Translations under genes and position numbers: made by a program
In this document: positions 10,618 through 21,895 of the stretch, piece after piece
Layout: the number at the start of each line of letters is the position of its first letter
How positions within the stretch are numbered: position 1 is the first letter of the stretch
Notes under the pieces: model-generated
The model's input: the letters and a program-made list of their open reading frames with translations, nothing else
Told to the model about the DNA's origin: nothing
The model's database searches: none
Assembly: GCA_038277395.1 (NCBI GenBank)
Contig: CM076197.1
Coordinates: forward strand, 33,239,348 to 33,303,347
Direction of reading: 5' to 3'
DNA length: 64,000 nt
Origin: Dryocosmus kuriphilus
Taxonomy: Eukaryota; Arthropoda; Insecta; Hymenoptera; Cynipidae

Positions 10618-11321
10618 TCAGCGAGCACGTGTACTCAATGATCAAGAATAAAAATCGTTTACAAGTCAATACGTATTAGCATCATGATGCTTTCACGAGC
10701 GTTGTAGCTGCAGATTACGATCGCATTCACTCATATTCACTTCTTGCGTTGCATTAACTGCTCATAGTGCACATCAATTGTAACGACAAATTAATCAGAA
10801 TTAATTATATTCTGGATTATTCACGGAGATAAACGCGGTTATCGAGTTACGTTTGGTTATGTTGTTGTTTTACGCGAGGGCGCCTCAAACGATGTGTTGT
10901 CCTCATTTCTTGCGCGCGAAAGTTTTCAAATTCGAAATAAAATTGAAATTTTTTCCTGAGTAATATTAATATTTACAATGAACTAATATTGTATGTTTAT
11001 TAATCTCCCTTTTACGGGTTTGAGGGCCTCCGTTCCCTGTACATTCTTAACATTTCCATCTAAACTTACACAGTTTCTTAAACATTAGTTTTATCCTATC
11101 TTACTAACTAATACGAGTCTCAGATAATCTTATCCTAGATATAGATCTTATATATTAAAATACATCGCCTTGCTTATACCTAACCTTACGCTAGATCTTC
11201 CACGGGCTTTCGTTTCCTCTCGCCATTCTTTAGTAAGTTCTTTTCTTTTTTCTTTCTCGCAACTCTATATCTTTAGTTTCCTTTTGAGTTTCCTTTTTTG
11301 GAGTACCTTTTTGGATTTAAC

Positions 11322-14300
11322 TTACCCCCTGAACCCTGCCCTTTCTCTAAACTCTTCCAACTTTTTCATCCCATTCTCACCTTGTCCACTCCCGTCCAAA
11401 ATCCACCTTATCCGATCAACCACACTCTCCCCTCCCGTTTCATCCCCTGTACATCTCTCTAGCGCATGCTCTCAAGTCTCTCTCTCGTAACCACACACTC
11501 TGCATACTCTCTCATCTTCCTTCAATCAATATCTACATTCTCTCATTCCTTCCCCCATTCTGAACCTCATTACTCTGTTCCATTTTCTCTCCTTTTTCAC
11601 CTTTTTTAGATACTCTGGCACTGCTTCGCTCTTGACCATCCTATACCATCTATTATACCTTGAACTCCTGATTTTTTCCCATCTCACTTCTTCCTGCTTC
11701 TCTATCAATTCTCTCTCTATCTGCTGCCATTCTTTATTCGCCTCCTTAAGCCCACATTCTCTTCTCCTTTCCACTCTGCCTTCCTCCCACCTCGAATGCT
11801 CCATGTTACCCCTCTCCTCTTTACTATTAATTTCCTTCAAACATGCTTGTGCTATCTTACTCCCCTCCCCTCTTTTTAGCTTCTCTTCGAAGTTCCATGC
11901 TCTTCTTAGCTGCCTTATCACCATCTTCTCTCTATTCAGTTCCTCTCTCACCATATATCCTGGACAACTCCAACTCACTCCCATTACCCATCTCAGAAAT
12001 CTTTCCTGTGTACTTTCTATCCTTTTGTGTTCCCTCCAACCCCAGATCTCTACTCCATAGCTCAACACAGACCAGACTAACACATCAAACATCCACACTC
12101 TCATCTTCCAGTCCACCTGCCCCATGATCTTACTCGCACTTTCTAGCCTCTTTCTCACCTGAAACTCACCTCCTCCTTTAGCCTCAAACCAAAAACCTAG
12201 ATAACAGAACTCCTCTACAAGCTCCACCATCTCTCCGTTCATCTTCCATTCGTAATCTAGTTTACATCTCCTATTCCTGAAGTATAACATTTTGATTTTC
12301 CCCACATTCACCGTTAGATCCTTTTCTCTCACGTACTCTTCGAACCCTCTCATTATTAACTTCATCCCACTTTCCTCTTCCGCCAGCAGAACTATATCGT
12401 CCGCGTATGCCAAAGAGTATATTTTACTATTACCTAATATCACCCCACCCTTCCCCTTCCTTTCTAATTTCTCCTCCAGATCTGCCAACAGGATACTGAA
12501 AAGAAGCGGGCTAAGTGGACAACCTTGCCTCACTCCTCTACCTGTCCAGAATGCTTCACCTACCTGTGCTCCTACTTTCACCCTTACTCTAGTTTCCATG
12601 AACATTTCCTTTATTCTCTCGACCAACCCTTTGTCCACCCCCCTTTCTTCTAGGGTTTTCCAAAGCACCTTCCTGTTAACTGAGTCAAACGCTGCTTTAA
12701 GATCCACAAACAGCGCTATCAACTTCCCCTTCTTTCTCCCCAGATTCCTATTCACCAGGTAATTAAGTACGCACACGTTGTCAATAGTGCCCATCCCTTT
12801 TCTAAAACCGGTCTGATTATGTGGAATGATCTCTTTCTCCTCCACCTGTCTTTCGAGCCTCTTTTTCTGTATTTCTGCATATATTTTGTACCCTACCGAC
12901 ATAAGCGTGATTCCTCTGTACTCTTCTACCCTTCTACCTTCCCCTTTCTTGATTAATGGTACTACTATCCCTGTCCTCCATTCTTTTGGCCACCCCTCTC
13001 CTTCCATACCTTATTGCATATTCTCCACATCTCTTCCTGTATCTCCTCCCCTCCATACTTCAACGCCTCATTTTCTATGGCATCTTCCCCTGTCGCCTTG
13101 TCTCTTTTCAGCCTTTTTATTGCCTCTTTTACCTCTTCCCTACTAAGCTCGTTTCCGAGGTCTTCCTCTCCCTCCAACCTCCTCCTACCTTCTCCTTTTA
13201 CCATATTTTCTACCCCTCCTAGCTGCTTTTTAAAATACTCTGACCATTCCCCTATTTCGATCTCATTGTTAATACCTTTCCTTCCTCCCCTTTCCTTGTT
13301 GATCACCTCCCACTCCCTACCTTCCCTCACTGCTTTCTCCACCTCTTGCTTATATCTGTTTTTCTCCTCCTGTCTCTTATCGTTAAGTAACCTCTCATGA
13401 ACTTTTTTTCTTTTCTTATACTCTCCTTTCTCTAGCCTACCTCTTCTCCACATTTTTAGATATTCCTTCATTTTTTCCTTACTCTCTCTACATTCTGCAT
13501 CCCACCAACCTTTCTTTAACTCTTCCTGCTCCCCCTGTGGCATTACCTCACCTTTCACCTTCTCTATCCTTTCTCTTAAACTTGCTACCATCTCGTCCAG
13601 ATCTTCCTCTTGTGACCTTCTTTCATTCTCATTCTCCATTTTCTCCCTGTATTCCCTAATTTTTTCCGCCCCCCACCTGCTCATCTTTACTTTCTTCCCT
13701 AAAATCCCCACTCTTTCTTTCCCACATCTCTTCCATCCTTCGCTTCTCAGAGTAGCTATCACCGGAAAATGTTCAGACCCTATTTCATTCCCTACCTCCA
13801 TTCTGTCAATGATCTTTTTTATTCTCTCTTCTGCCAGGATGTAATCTGTCAATGTTTCTCCTTTTCCTACGTACGTGAACTCCCCTTCCTTATCTCCATT
13901 CGTATTTCCGTTGCATATAAACCACCCTGCTTCTCCGACCATATTCAATAATATTTTGCCCTCTCTGTCTATTTCTCGGTGTTTCGATTTTCTGATAAAA
14001 GTTGCGGTTTCTTCATCCCATTCCCATTCCCCCGTCCCATTCCCGTCCATGCGTTTAAATCTTCACCTATTATTACTAACTCTTCTTTCTTTTCCTCCAT
14101 CCAATTTTTTATAACCTTCCATCCCTTCTCTTCTCCTCTTCTTCTATACACGCACACCACGTTCACTGTTACTCTTCCGACCTTTATTTTCCTAACCGTC
14201 ACTCCCTCCTGGTCTGTCTCCTCCTTTTCCCCTTTCTTTTTTATTGCCAATTCTCTCCTCACCCCCGAAACCATGCCCCCCATCCTTCTTCCCCTCTCAT

Positions 14301-14523
14301 GTTCCTTTTTTGCTTCTTGAACTGTCCAGATGTACCCTTTTGGTACATTTCTTTTAATACCCTTCCATTCCTTCTCATCCAACCAGGTTTCGCTCATCAT
14401 TATCACGTCCCATTTACTTAGCTCCTCCCAAAAACCTCTATCTTTATTTTTCAGCCCTGACACATTCCAAAACGCCACTTTTACTCTTTTTTTATCTTCT
14501 TTTTCCCTACTCCCCATCTTCAT
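11322..14523 (-). pseudogene. LINE ORF2: endonuclease and reverse transcriptase, broken
   Basis: Segment 1 (14523-13969) begins the AP-endonuclease (AFWNVSGL, SETWLDEKEW). Segment 2 (14050-12965) continues it in another frame (ICNGNTNGDKEG, GSEHFPVIATL) into a Lys/Glu-rich linker. Segment 3 (13007-11526) is the reverse transcriptase with FVDLKAAFDSVNR, RQGCPLSPLLF and the catalytic YADDIVLL. Two frameshifts separate the segments (near 14045 and 12990). After the stop at 11528-11526 the same frame continues to 11322 through a CRVCGYERET...H...C zinc-knuckle. It crosses a second TGA at 11474-11472; both TGAs sit where tryptophan is expected. YADD survives, but the element cannot make a full ORF2. 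Confidence 0.85.
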
Positions 14524-14680
14524 CCTCTTTACTCGTCCATAAACCCCGCCGCTTTCTCTCTGTTCTTACTCCCCTCTGCTATTCCTCTTCTTTGATACCA
14601 TTCCCCCACTTTTAACTCCTCTCTCTCCTCGTCTCATCTCCACATTGTCTCATTCACCCATAATATATCTCTCACTATCC

Positions 14681-15298
14681 TTACTCTGTTCCCTTTATTT
14701 CTCTCCTCCCTTGTAAGAGTTTTTCTACCTCTTCCTTTCCCGTCTCGCTTTCTACTTGCATACCTTTAATTACTATATTTCTCCTTTTCTTCTCCCTTTC
14801 CTCCCCTTCTAACTTTCTTTCTAACCCCCATAACCTACGTCTCATTTCCTCATTCTCTTCTCTCGATTTCAGATCTCCCTCTGTTTTCTCGCCAATGTTA
14901 CTACTTTCTAACTTAGATACTCTCCCTTCCAACTGCCTTATATCTTTTGGCCTTTCTTCCTCACTTATTCTCAATCTATCCTCCATATTCTCTAGTTTAC
15001 TCCAAACCTTCTCTTTCTCCTCTTTCCAAGCATTTTCCCACTTTTCCCATTTCTCTTTAACTTTCCGAACCACCCCCTCTGTTCCATACCCCTGCTTTTT
15101 TACCTCCGCTAGCCCTTTACACATTTCCTCTCTCAATTCCCTTATCAGTCTTTCTATGATGCTTGCCCCCCCCCCCCCCCCCCCTATACTCTCCCCCTCC
15201 GTCGGTGTCCTTTCCTTGCTTCTCTTTCTACACTTATCCTCTTCCCCTTCTTCCTCCCCTTCGTCTCTAGCCCTTTTGCTATCACCTACTTTTTCCAT
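14681..15298 (-). CDS. LINE ORF1-like coiled-coil protein
   Basis: The 205-codon frame starts with an acidic/basic tract (MEKVGDSKRARDEGEEEGE), then a glycine run encoded by a 19-base G tract (15166-15184 as C on the plus strand). A long Glu/Lys/Arg heptad region follows (EKWENAWKEEKEKVWSKLEN; later a RRRLWGLERKLEGEEREKKR segment). The end RRNIVIKGMQVE resembles the start of the RNA-recognition part of other ORF1 proteins, so the frame is probably truncated at 14681. It precedes ORF2 by ~150 bases on the same strand. Confidence 0.65.
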   Translation of the reverse strand: MEKVGDSKRARDEGEEEGEEDKCRKRSKERTPTEGESIGGGGGGASIIERLIRELREEMCKGLAEVKKQGYGTEGVVRKVKEKWEKWENAWKEEKEKVWSKLENMEDRLRISEEERPKDIRQLEGRVSKLESSNIGEKTEGDLKSREENEEMRRRLWGLERKLEGEEREKKRRNIVIKGMQVESETGKEEVEKLLQGRREIKGTE

Positions 15299-15620
15299 TT
15301 CTGAGTCCGTGCCTTTTAGAATCCAGACGCCAACGTGGCAACATGTCCCTATCCCCCACGTTGGTTACTCGACTCAGTCTATCTCGGTTTGTCGGCCTGC
15401 CTTTTCTTTTGCTACTGCTCGTGTGACGTGGCGTCTCGTAGTTCTCACGGTTCTCAATCCCGTCGCTGCACTCGCCCGTCCCCTTCGCTTCGACACTTTA
15501 AACCGACAACACGCTTTCTTGATCAGAGTCCCGGCTCTTGTAACGATGTGATATTTTCCGCTAGTACACTCGTTTCTCTGAAGAGGCAGCACCTCTCAGA
15601 CTTTTAAAATACCCGTATAT

Positions 15621-17492
15621 TTTAAATAAGACATGTGGGAATTATTAAAATATTCAGCCAGAATAAACGATTTGAAATAATGAAGAACGACAAGAGAGAG
15701 ATTGACAAATAGGGAACAGAGGTGAATCGACTAAAATAGGAATGAATATGAACATTGTATTAATGTAATACTATTTTTAGAACCAAGAAATTGATGATAG
15801 GCAAATTTGCGACAAGTGTTTGAATATGAGTCTATGCATAGGAAGACTGAAGAAAGATTCTTTTGTTAATAAAGTAAATTGAATTTTGAAATAAGAATAT
15901 AGAGAGAGACTTGGTAATTTGGAGAATGCGAACTGACTCTAGGAAGTCAGGATTTTGAAATGTATTCGATTAACTTTTATGATTTTTGTAATTATAGAAC
16001 TAATTTTCTTAACTACCTTTCAGCGTTAGAAACCATTTAGAATAAGGGTATTTGTGATTCTGTGTATGAATGGAGATAATGAAGACTTTGTCATTATTTG
16101 AGGCAACCAAAGTTATAAATTTTGTTTTAATATTCTTCTTGAAATTTTTTACTAGACAGCTAAGTCGTTCATTTTTACAACTCTTATTTACTGGCGCGTT
16201 TTGATATTGAAGCGTGAAATGAGATTTCACTCTAAAAACAATAAAACGTGCTTAAAGGGATTTTTTCCAATGAGTAGGGTTAGAGCATGGGGTTGCCTAC
16301 TACGGGGTAAAAGCTAAGGATTTCATTGGATAGAACGGTGAATGTATGTAAGAGTAGGATTGCGCAAGAGATCCGTCGACCGCTGCGCGGTCCGAAAGCA
16401 CACATGCAGCTTCGATTTTTGAGAGTAGATTTCGATCGACTTTCAAACGCCGAACTACGTCTCATATTTTCTTAAGTATTTGGACTTAGAAAATTTTGTA
16501 AATCGGACTTCGAGATTTGATCGTGTACTTTTACTGATACCATTGACTAATAAATCAGATTATGTCGTGTTTTTCAAACTTAATAGTTTAAAATTTAATT
16601 CTTGATTTCCTTTCTTTAAATAATTAACAACATCATCTCTGACTCAGGACTATCATCGTTGGAATCGTCACATTTACACTCGAGGCGAGGAGACTCTTCA
16701 GTCTCGAAGTGGTTCTCGAACCTATCACGAGAATTTCAAATTCTAAGAAATATTTGAATTAAAATATTTTCAATTTTGCCGCGTAAATTACCAGACATTC
16801 GTTACACTCTCTGCCATGTGTCGCCCTCTAGCGTTCTTCTGCTCAGGGCTTCTAACTAAAGGCATTGTGCTACCCTACCTTGATCTACTCTCCTTCCCCG
16901 CTCCCGACTCTTCTTCGTTTCTCTCTCCACCCAGTCCCTCACCCAGCCTTTTTCCTTCGCCCTATTAACGCTTAAAAATACAGTAAACAAAGAACTTACC
17001 TTACCAAGTAACTATCGGAACCCGTCCAAATCTACTGCACAACCCTCTTTATCCCTGAACAAACTCCTACCCGGTGAAATCCTCGTTGAATCTGACAGCC
17101 AACCTAACCTCACACACTCAGCATTCTCACTTTTTCTCTTTTATTCTTTACGAATCCTAGTACTCAGCCCTTTCACGCCTTTATTCACAATTACCTTCAC
17201 CCAAAGCTCTACTCACCACTTTTTTTTCACCACACACAACTCTCAATCACTTTCTCAAAGCCAAAAAGGTCTCAACACTTCCAGAACGCGTCCCGTTTCT
17301 CTCAGCGCCGGAGACGAAAGCCCCAATGAACTAATGTTAATATTCTTATTAATATTTTTGAAATTTATACTACCTTGTTTATTTATTTTTCTTTATTTTT
17401 CTTTATTTTCCAAGTAGAAAAATAAACAAACACAATTCTCTTTTTTAATACTTAAAATTTCGTTACATACTTTTTTTTCATAAATACTCACA
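15621..17492. other. no gene recognised; one GC-rich pyrimidine patch
   Basis: 15621-16790 is AT-rich with no credible frame. 16795-17340 is C/T-rich (CCCTCTAGCG, TCTCTCCACCCAGTCCCTC) and resembles the 5' leader of a retroelement, but it has no open frame or terminal structure I can identify. Confidence 0.4.
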
Positions 17493-17496
17493 TTAA

Positions 17497-17972
17497 GGCT
17501 GTTGGCCGAGGTGTCGAAAAATAGGTTAGAAATGTGTTGTCGCCTTAATTCCTATTCAATTCCATCTGTTTTCGTATATACGACTTATGTATTTTAAAGA
17601 GACACTTTGCAAAAAAATTTCCTCAACCCGGAAGGGGTTCACGGTTGTATGAGTTGCGCTTAGTATACAGTTTCCCGAAAAAAGTAAAAATATCTGTGCT
17701 AAAATACGATAATGGAAAAGTGTTGAAATGAGGGGAAGTAGAGAAAGAGTTCCAATGGTTTTCCATTATCTTATTTTAGCACAGATATTTTTACTTTTTT
17801 CGGAAAACTGTATACTAAGCGCACCTCATACAACCGTGAACCCCTTCCGGGTTGAGGAAATTTTTTTGCAAAGTGTCTCTTTAAAATACATAAGTCGTAT
17901 ATACGAAAACAGATGGAATTGAACAGGAATTAAGGCGACAGCACAGTTTTTTTGACACCTCGGCCAGCAGCC
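17497..17972. mobile_element. short TTAA-site foldback element
   Basis: Terminal inverted repeats of about 230 bp (GGCTGTTGGCCGAGGTGTCG ... CGACACCTCGGCCARCAGCC reduced form) nearly meet in the middle. TTAA flanks both sides (17493-17496 and 17973-17976). It is an internally deleted relative of the 1276-bp copy at 40888-42163. TTAA duplication is the signature of piggyBac-type transposases. It has no coding capacity. Confidence 0.85.
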
Positions 17973-18027
17973 TTAATTGAATTTTAATGACATGCGTATA
18001 TGAAATTTTCTAAGTCCAGATTCTTAT

Positions 18028-18330
18028 GAATTTATCGTGCATTCATGATGAACACATGGCGTGAAAATCGTGGCATGATTTGCTTATGAGACCATATGAA
18101 ATCCTGGCATGAATTTCTAAATTTTTTCTGTTCAAATTATAATGGGATGAATTCACCATGCATTCATGATGAATACATGGCGTGAAAATCATGTCATGAT
18201 TTGCTTATGAGATCATATGAAATCATGGCATGAATTTCTAAATTTTTTCTATGTTCAAATTCTCATGGGATGAATTCATCATGCATTCATAATGAATACA
18301 TGGCATGATTTCCTCATGATAATCATAAAT
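18028..18330. repeat. 2.5 copies of a ~122-bp subterminal tandem repeat
   Basis: Units begin GAATTYAYCRTGCATTCA at about 18028, 18149 and 18272. They contain ACATGGCGTGAAAATC and TTTCTAAATTTTTTCT. They form the right subterminal region of the CCCAGATAAC element and echo the motifs at 4700-4890. Confidence 0.75.
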
Positions 18331-18909
18331 GTTATCTGGGTAGTTTAGAATTATCATACAATTTGTATTTTAAATAGAATTGAAGAAAGAATAATAGTAA
18401 AAATTTCATTAAAATTTTTCTGGCTTAAATATATTTTAAAATACAATTAAGAGTTTAGTATGTCCTTTCAGAAAGAGCGTTTATAATTAGGAAAGGAAAA
18501 GTGTGTTCTTTTAAAGGCATTTGATTCTAACCTCAGAAAATAAAATACACTTTTAGATTTTTAGATCTCGACAACTTACTGCGTATTAAAATAAACATGT
18601 ACTGAGAAATGAGCAAAAACAAAGAGTATTGTGTTTATGCGGGAAAAACAAGAAAAATTTTGCTTTTTGAGTCTTTTTCCTTCAACTCAACAGCATAGTA
18701 ATGCTTGGAAGCAAAGAACTTTATATTATTTAATTATTATTGCCTCAAAGTGCTTTTAAAAATATTTTGAACTAAAAGAAACGAATTTTTAAACTCTAGG
18801 ACATGTAAATATTTAAAAAATTTACCTAGTTATGTCAGCCATATTTATTTTTTCTATGGTGGCGCCTCCAATAATTCAGATCCCAATTATGTTCACACGT
18901 AGGTTCACC

Positions 18910-19250
18910 GCCGAAACAAAATGTCAGGCAAAAATGTCAGAGCAAATTCTGTTATTTTTAGGGTAATATTTGAAAGATTTCGTGTCTAGAGAATGTCTGG
19001 TGCTTTTTTGCCTCCTTTTCATGAAGGAATAACAAAAAATAACTTATAAGTAAACAAATAAAAACAAATTTATTAAAAAAATTAAAGTAAAAGTATAATA
19101 ATGAATAAGTAAAAAGTAGGCAACTTTAATATTATAAAACTGATACTTTATTTTTTCTAATAAAATATTTACGTTAAATACAGGTAAAAATGACTGAAAA
19201 ATAACTGGCTCTGACATTTTTCAGACATTCTTTAGTCATTTTGTTTCGGC
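18910..19250. mobile_element. MITE with GCCGAAACAAAATG termini
   Basis: GCCGAAACAAAATGTC (18910) is mirrored by CATTTTGTTTCGGC (ending 19250). Inner similarity (AATGTCAGAGC / GCTCTGACATT) gives imperfect ~40-bp inverted repeats over ~340 bp. No clear target duplication. It explains why the right hAT-like arm is longer than the left. Confidence 0.6.
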
Positions 19251-20392
19251 AGTCGACAAATATATAATAGTACGAATCAGTCGCAGCAAATGTATTAGCA
19301 GCGCATTTATGGAGTGATCATCGATTATACACTGTATTTAAATCACAAGACCAAAAAATACTAACTTACCACTAAGATAGTAATAACCTGACTCAAAAAG
19401 AACAATGAAATTAACTGACTAGTTAGTTTTGGCTGATTGTGATATCATAATCATGTATTTACATGATTATCCTAGTTGGAACTAGCGGGATGTTTAAGAC
19501 GTTTGAAATATATGCTGTGCGGGTTCTATAATCTGCAGTCTTCCTTTTCAGTAAAAGAATTTTTATGTAAAATATTTAGAACATAAAAATTGAAAAATCG
19601 ATGATAAAAACGAAAAATTAAAATCGATTGTAGCGACTAATCGAGACGTCAAAAATTAATTTAAAAGATCGATTTTTGGAAACGATAAGTCGATTGTTCG
19701 ATTAATTGAATCGAAATCGTCCATCCTTACAGTCTACCGTTGAATATCACATTGTGCAGAAAAGCAGCAATACTTAAATACTGTGACTCTTGGCGAAAGC
19801 ATATTCCCCACAGTGTTTGGATATTATTTACATTGCAGCTTTGATGATTCATTTCAAAACTAAAAATTTATCGAGAGAAAGACTGCGTAGAGTGGTTCAT
19901 GAAAGAATTGCACAAAATTACGCAACATGTCGTTTCTTGTTTAGCAAATATCGTGCCAATGGAACAATTGACGTCAGAGCAAGAAATAGTGTTCCATACA
20001 GCCAAAAATTGTCACATTTGTGAAAAACCATTTGAGAAAGAAGCTATGAGACACCGCGATCACGATCATTTTACTGGAAAATATTGTAGTCCGAGTATTC
20101 TAGGTTGCAATGTAAATTATAAAGAATCACACACCATTCCAGTAGTTTTCCACAACTTGTCCGTCTATAACTCACACTTCTTCATTAAAGCATTAGCTAC
20201 ACAATTTGAGGCTCAAGTTAAATTATTACCTATAAATAAAGAAAAATACATTTATTTTACAAAGTACGTTGATGGCACAAAAGTAAATCTACGGTTTCTC
20301 GATTCGTTTCGTTTCATGCCTAGCAGCATTGAAAAATTATCTTCGTACTTGAGAAACGAGGATAAAAAGTTGCAATAAAGCATTGTAAAAAT

Positions 20393-21895
20393 TGTGACGG
20401 GCAGTACCGTCGCCCTTCACATACGCGCGGAGCTCTTGGACTCTTGGTCACATTCCCGGTCATATTTTCAGCTAAACGCCAATCACCGTGCTTAACACGT
20501 AATGGCCGACTAAGAGCTCCGCACGTGCCACTCCCTACCATTTCCCATTAGCACGTCACCGGTCGACACGGGGCGCGGGCTCGCCGGCCGACTACCACCC
20601 CACCACCTTTCAACCGTAAGTTGCGTAAGCAACACATAAAAGCAGGCGTCTCGACACTTTTGGGACAGTTCGTCGGGGTGTAGCTCAGCCTACGCTCGGG
20701 GAACTGACTGTTCTCTCTGCTAGAGGGCGCACCCATAGCAGAGCGAACGGAAACCACTGACGACACCTTCCTCAGGGGAAATCCACCAGGTGTGCGACTG
20801 GAAGGTGCAACTACAGCCGTACACCTGGCAAAAGGATCCACGACTAGAGGGCGCAACCATAGCCGTGAATCCTGGACTAACCTGGGGGAAAAACAACCGA
20901 CGACACCTTCTTCAGGTGAAACCCACCAGGTGTGCGACTGGAAGGTGCAACTACAGCCGTACACCTGGCCAAAGGATCCACGACTAGAGGGCGCAACCAT
21001 AGCCGTGAATCCTGGACTAACCTGGGGAAAAACAACCGACGACACCTTCTTCAGGTGAAATCCACCAGGTGTGCGACTGGAAGGCGCAAATACAGCCGTA
21101 TACCTGGCAAAAGGATCCACGACTAGAGGGCGCAACCATAGCCGTGAATCCTGGACTAACCTGGGGAAAAACAACCGACGACACCTTCTTCAGGTGAAAT
21201 CCACCAGGTGTGCGACTGGAAGGTGCAACTACACGCCGTACACCTGGCAAAAGGATCCACGACTAGAGGGCGCAACCATAGCCGTGAATCCTGGACTAAC
21301 CTGGGGTTAGCACGCACGACCGACCAACTGGGAAACATCACCGGCCATATGCCACGCCGGAAAGAGACAACCGGTACGCTTCTCTCTCTCCTCTCTCTCT
21401 CTCTGTACCGTAAACCGCCTCGAGAGGGAGACGGGCGCAGGGTGGCGGACGATCCTCGCCTCGTTCTACCGTTGACCGCTCGCGTCCACAGCGCCGCTTA
21501 CACTGCTCATTGTTTCGCAGGTACCGACGTAAGATTACGTACGCTACGCCGCCGATATTTTCTCGCACTCAGTAATAGAGACACACACTCCACAGGCACA
21601 CAATCAATGTAACCGCGAATACACACTCTACAACGACACTTATTATGTACCACTTCTCACCCCCATACAGCCACACATACACACGATAAACAAAACACAC
21701 CGTTACACTCACCCCTAGTTTTCTAGTTTAGAATTGTATTTTTATAGGAAGAATATAACCTTGTTTACTCTGACATTTAAAAATCTGTTATTTTAGTTTT
21801 CTTGCCCTAAAAATCGACCCTGGCTCGACTGAAGCGTCCGGTAGGGAAAAAGAGGGAGGGCTCACCCCCCTCCAACGCAAGGACGTACCGTTACA
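20393..21895. mobile_element. solo LTR, 1503 bp, TSD AAAT
   Basis: The segment begins TGTGACGGGCAGTACCGTCG and ends GGACGTACCGTTACA, so it has TG...CA ends. AAAT flanks it on both sides (20389-20392, 21896-21899). Removing it re-joins the polymerase reading frame cleanly (HC-KNDLEFQ). It is GC-rich and contains a 139-bp tandem array. No internal region, primer site or gag/pol remains, so it is a solo LTR left by LTR-LTR recombination. Frames inside it are artefacts of the tandem repeat. Confidence 0.8.
20783..21306. repeat. 139/140-bp tandem repeat inside the solo LTR, ~3.8 copies
   Basis: Units start CCACCAGGTGTGCGACTGGA at 20783, 20923, 21062 and 21201. Each holds a potential stem (CCAGGTGT ... 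ACACCTGG) and CTAGAGGGCGCAACCATAGC. The last unit is cut at 21306, and a decayed half unit precedes the first. Confidence 0.9.

Larger units (their letters stand above)
10985..15620 (-). mobile_element. decayed non-LTR retrotransposon (LINE)
   Basis: A minus-strand unit contains, in order, a GC-rich 5' UTR (15300-15620), ORF1 (15298-14681), ORF2 (14523-11322) and a short 3' UTR with AATAAA near 11000. Base composition differs sharply from the AT-rich host element. The apurinic endonuclease plus reverse transcriptase layout excludes R2-type elements; I leave the clade open. Exact ends are uncertain. Confidence 0.8.
4681..18340. mobile_element. DNA element with TA-flanked CCCAGATAAC inverted termini
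   Basis: The ends are CCCAGATAACATTCATG (4681) and, inverted, ATGTTATCTGGG (18329-18340). TA lies immediately outside each end (4679-4680 and 18341-18342), as expected for a 2-bp duplication. Both subterminal regions are packed with CATGATGAATTCATCATG-like motifs. Inside are a transposase-like gene and a DUF4806 gene on the minus strand. A LINE (about 11.0-15.6 kb) and a TTAA foldback (17497-17972) account for about 5 kb of the interior. Assigning both genes to these termini is an inference from position. Confidence 0.55.
3859..19729. mobile_element. hAT-like element (outer shell of a nested composite)
   Basis: The left end starts TAGGGATGGGCGATTT and the right end, reversed, starts TAAGGATGGACGATTT. 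Both continue into ATTAATCGA-rich subterminal DNA. Longer inverted similarity continues inward (4083-4500 against 18500-18890, including the shared GGCGCCACC and ATGTTTATTTTA blocks). Flanking octamers CACTCAAC (3851-3858) and CAGTCTAC (19730-19737) match 6/8, fitting an old 8-bp hAT duplication. No hAT transposase lies inside, so the shell appears non-autonomous. It was later invaded by the element at 4681-18340. Confidence 0.6.

Noticed and set aside
11170..15607. Many plus-strand frames rich in Ser, Leu and Phe
   Set aside because: They are antisense shadows of the purine-rich LINE ORF1/ORF2 coding strand.
16280..16465. 61-codon minus-strand frame
   Set aside because: It is short, isolated and has no recognisable motif or splice context.
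19738..19790. A heat-shock gene downstream of the HSE/TATA promoter
   Set aside because: Beyond the insertion the sequence leads within ~50 bases into polymerase debris. No Hsp coding pattern is visible.
20783..21306. Possible CRISPR-like array
   Set aside because: Units are 139 bp, directly adjacent and without unique spacers, in an arthropod nuclear LTR.
20548..21612. Repetitive frames in the solo LTR (repeats of 46-47 residues)
   Set aside because: The 139-bp unit stays open in several frames on both strands. The reading is a by-product of the tandem repeat inside an LTR.
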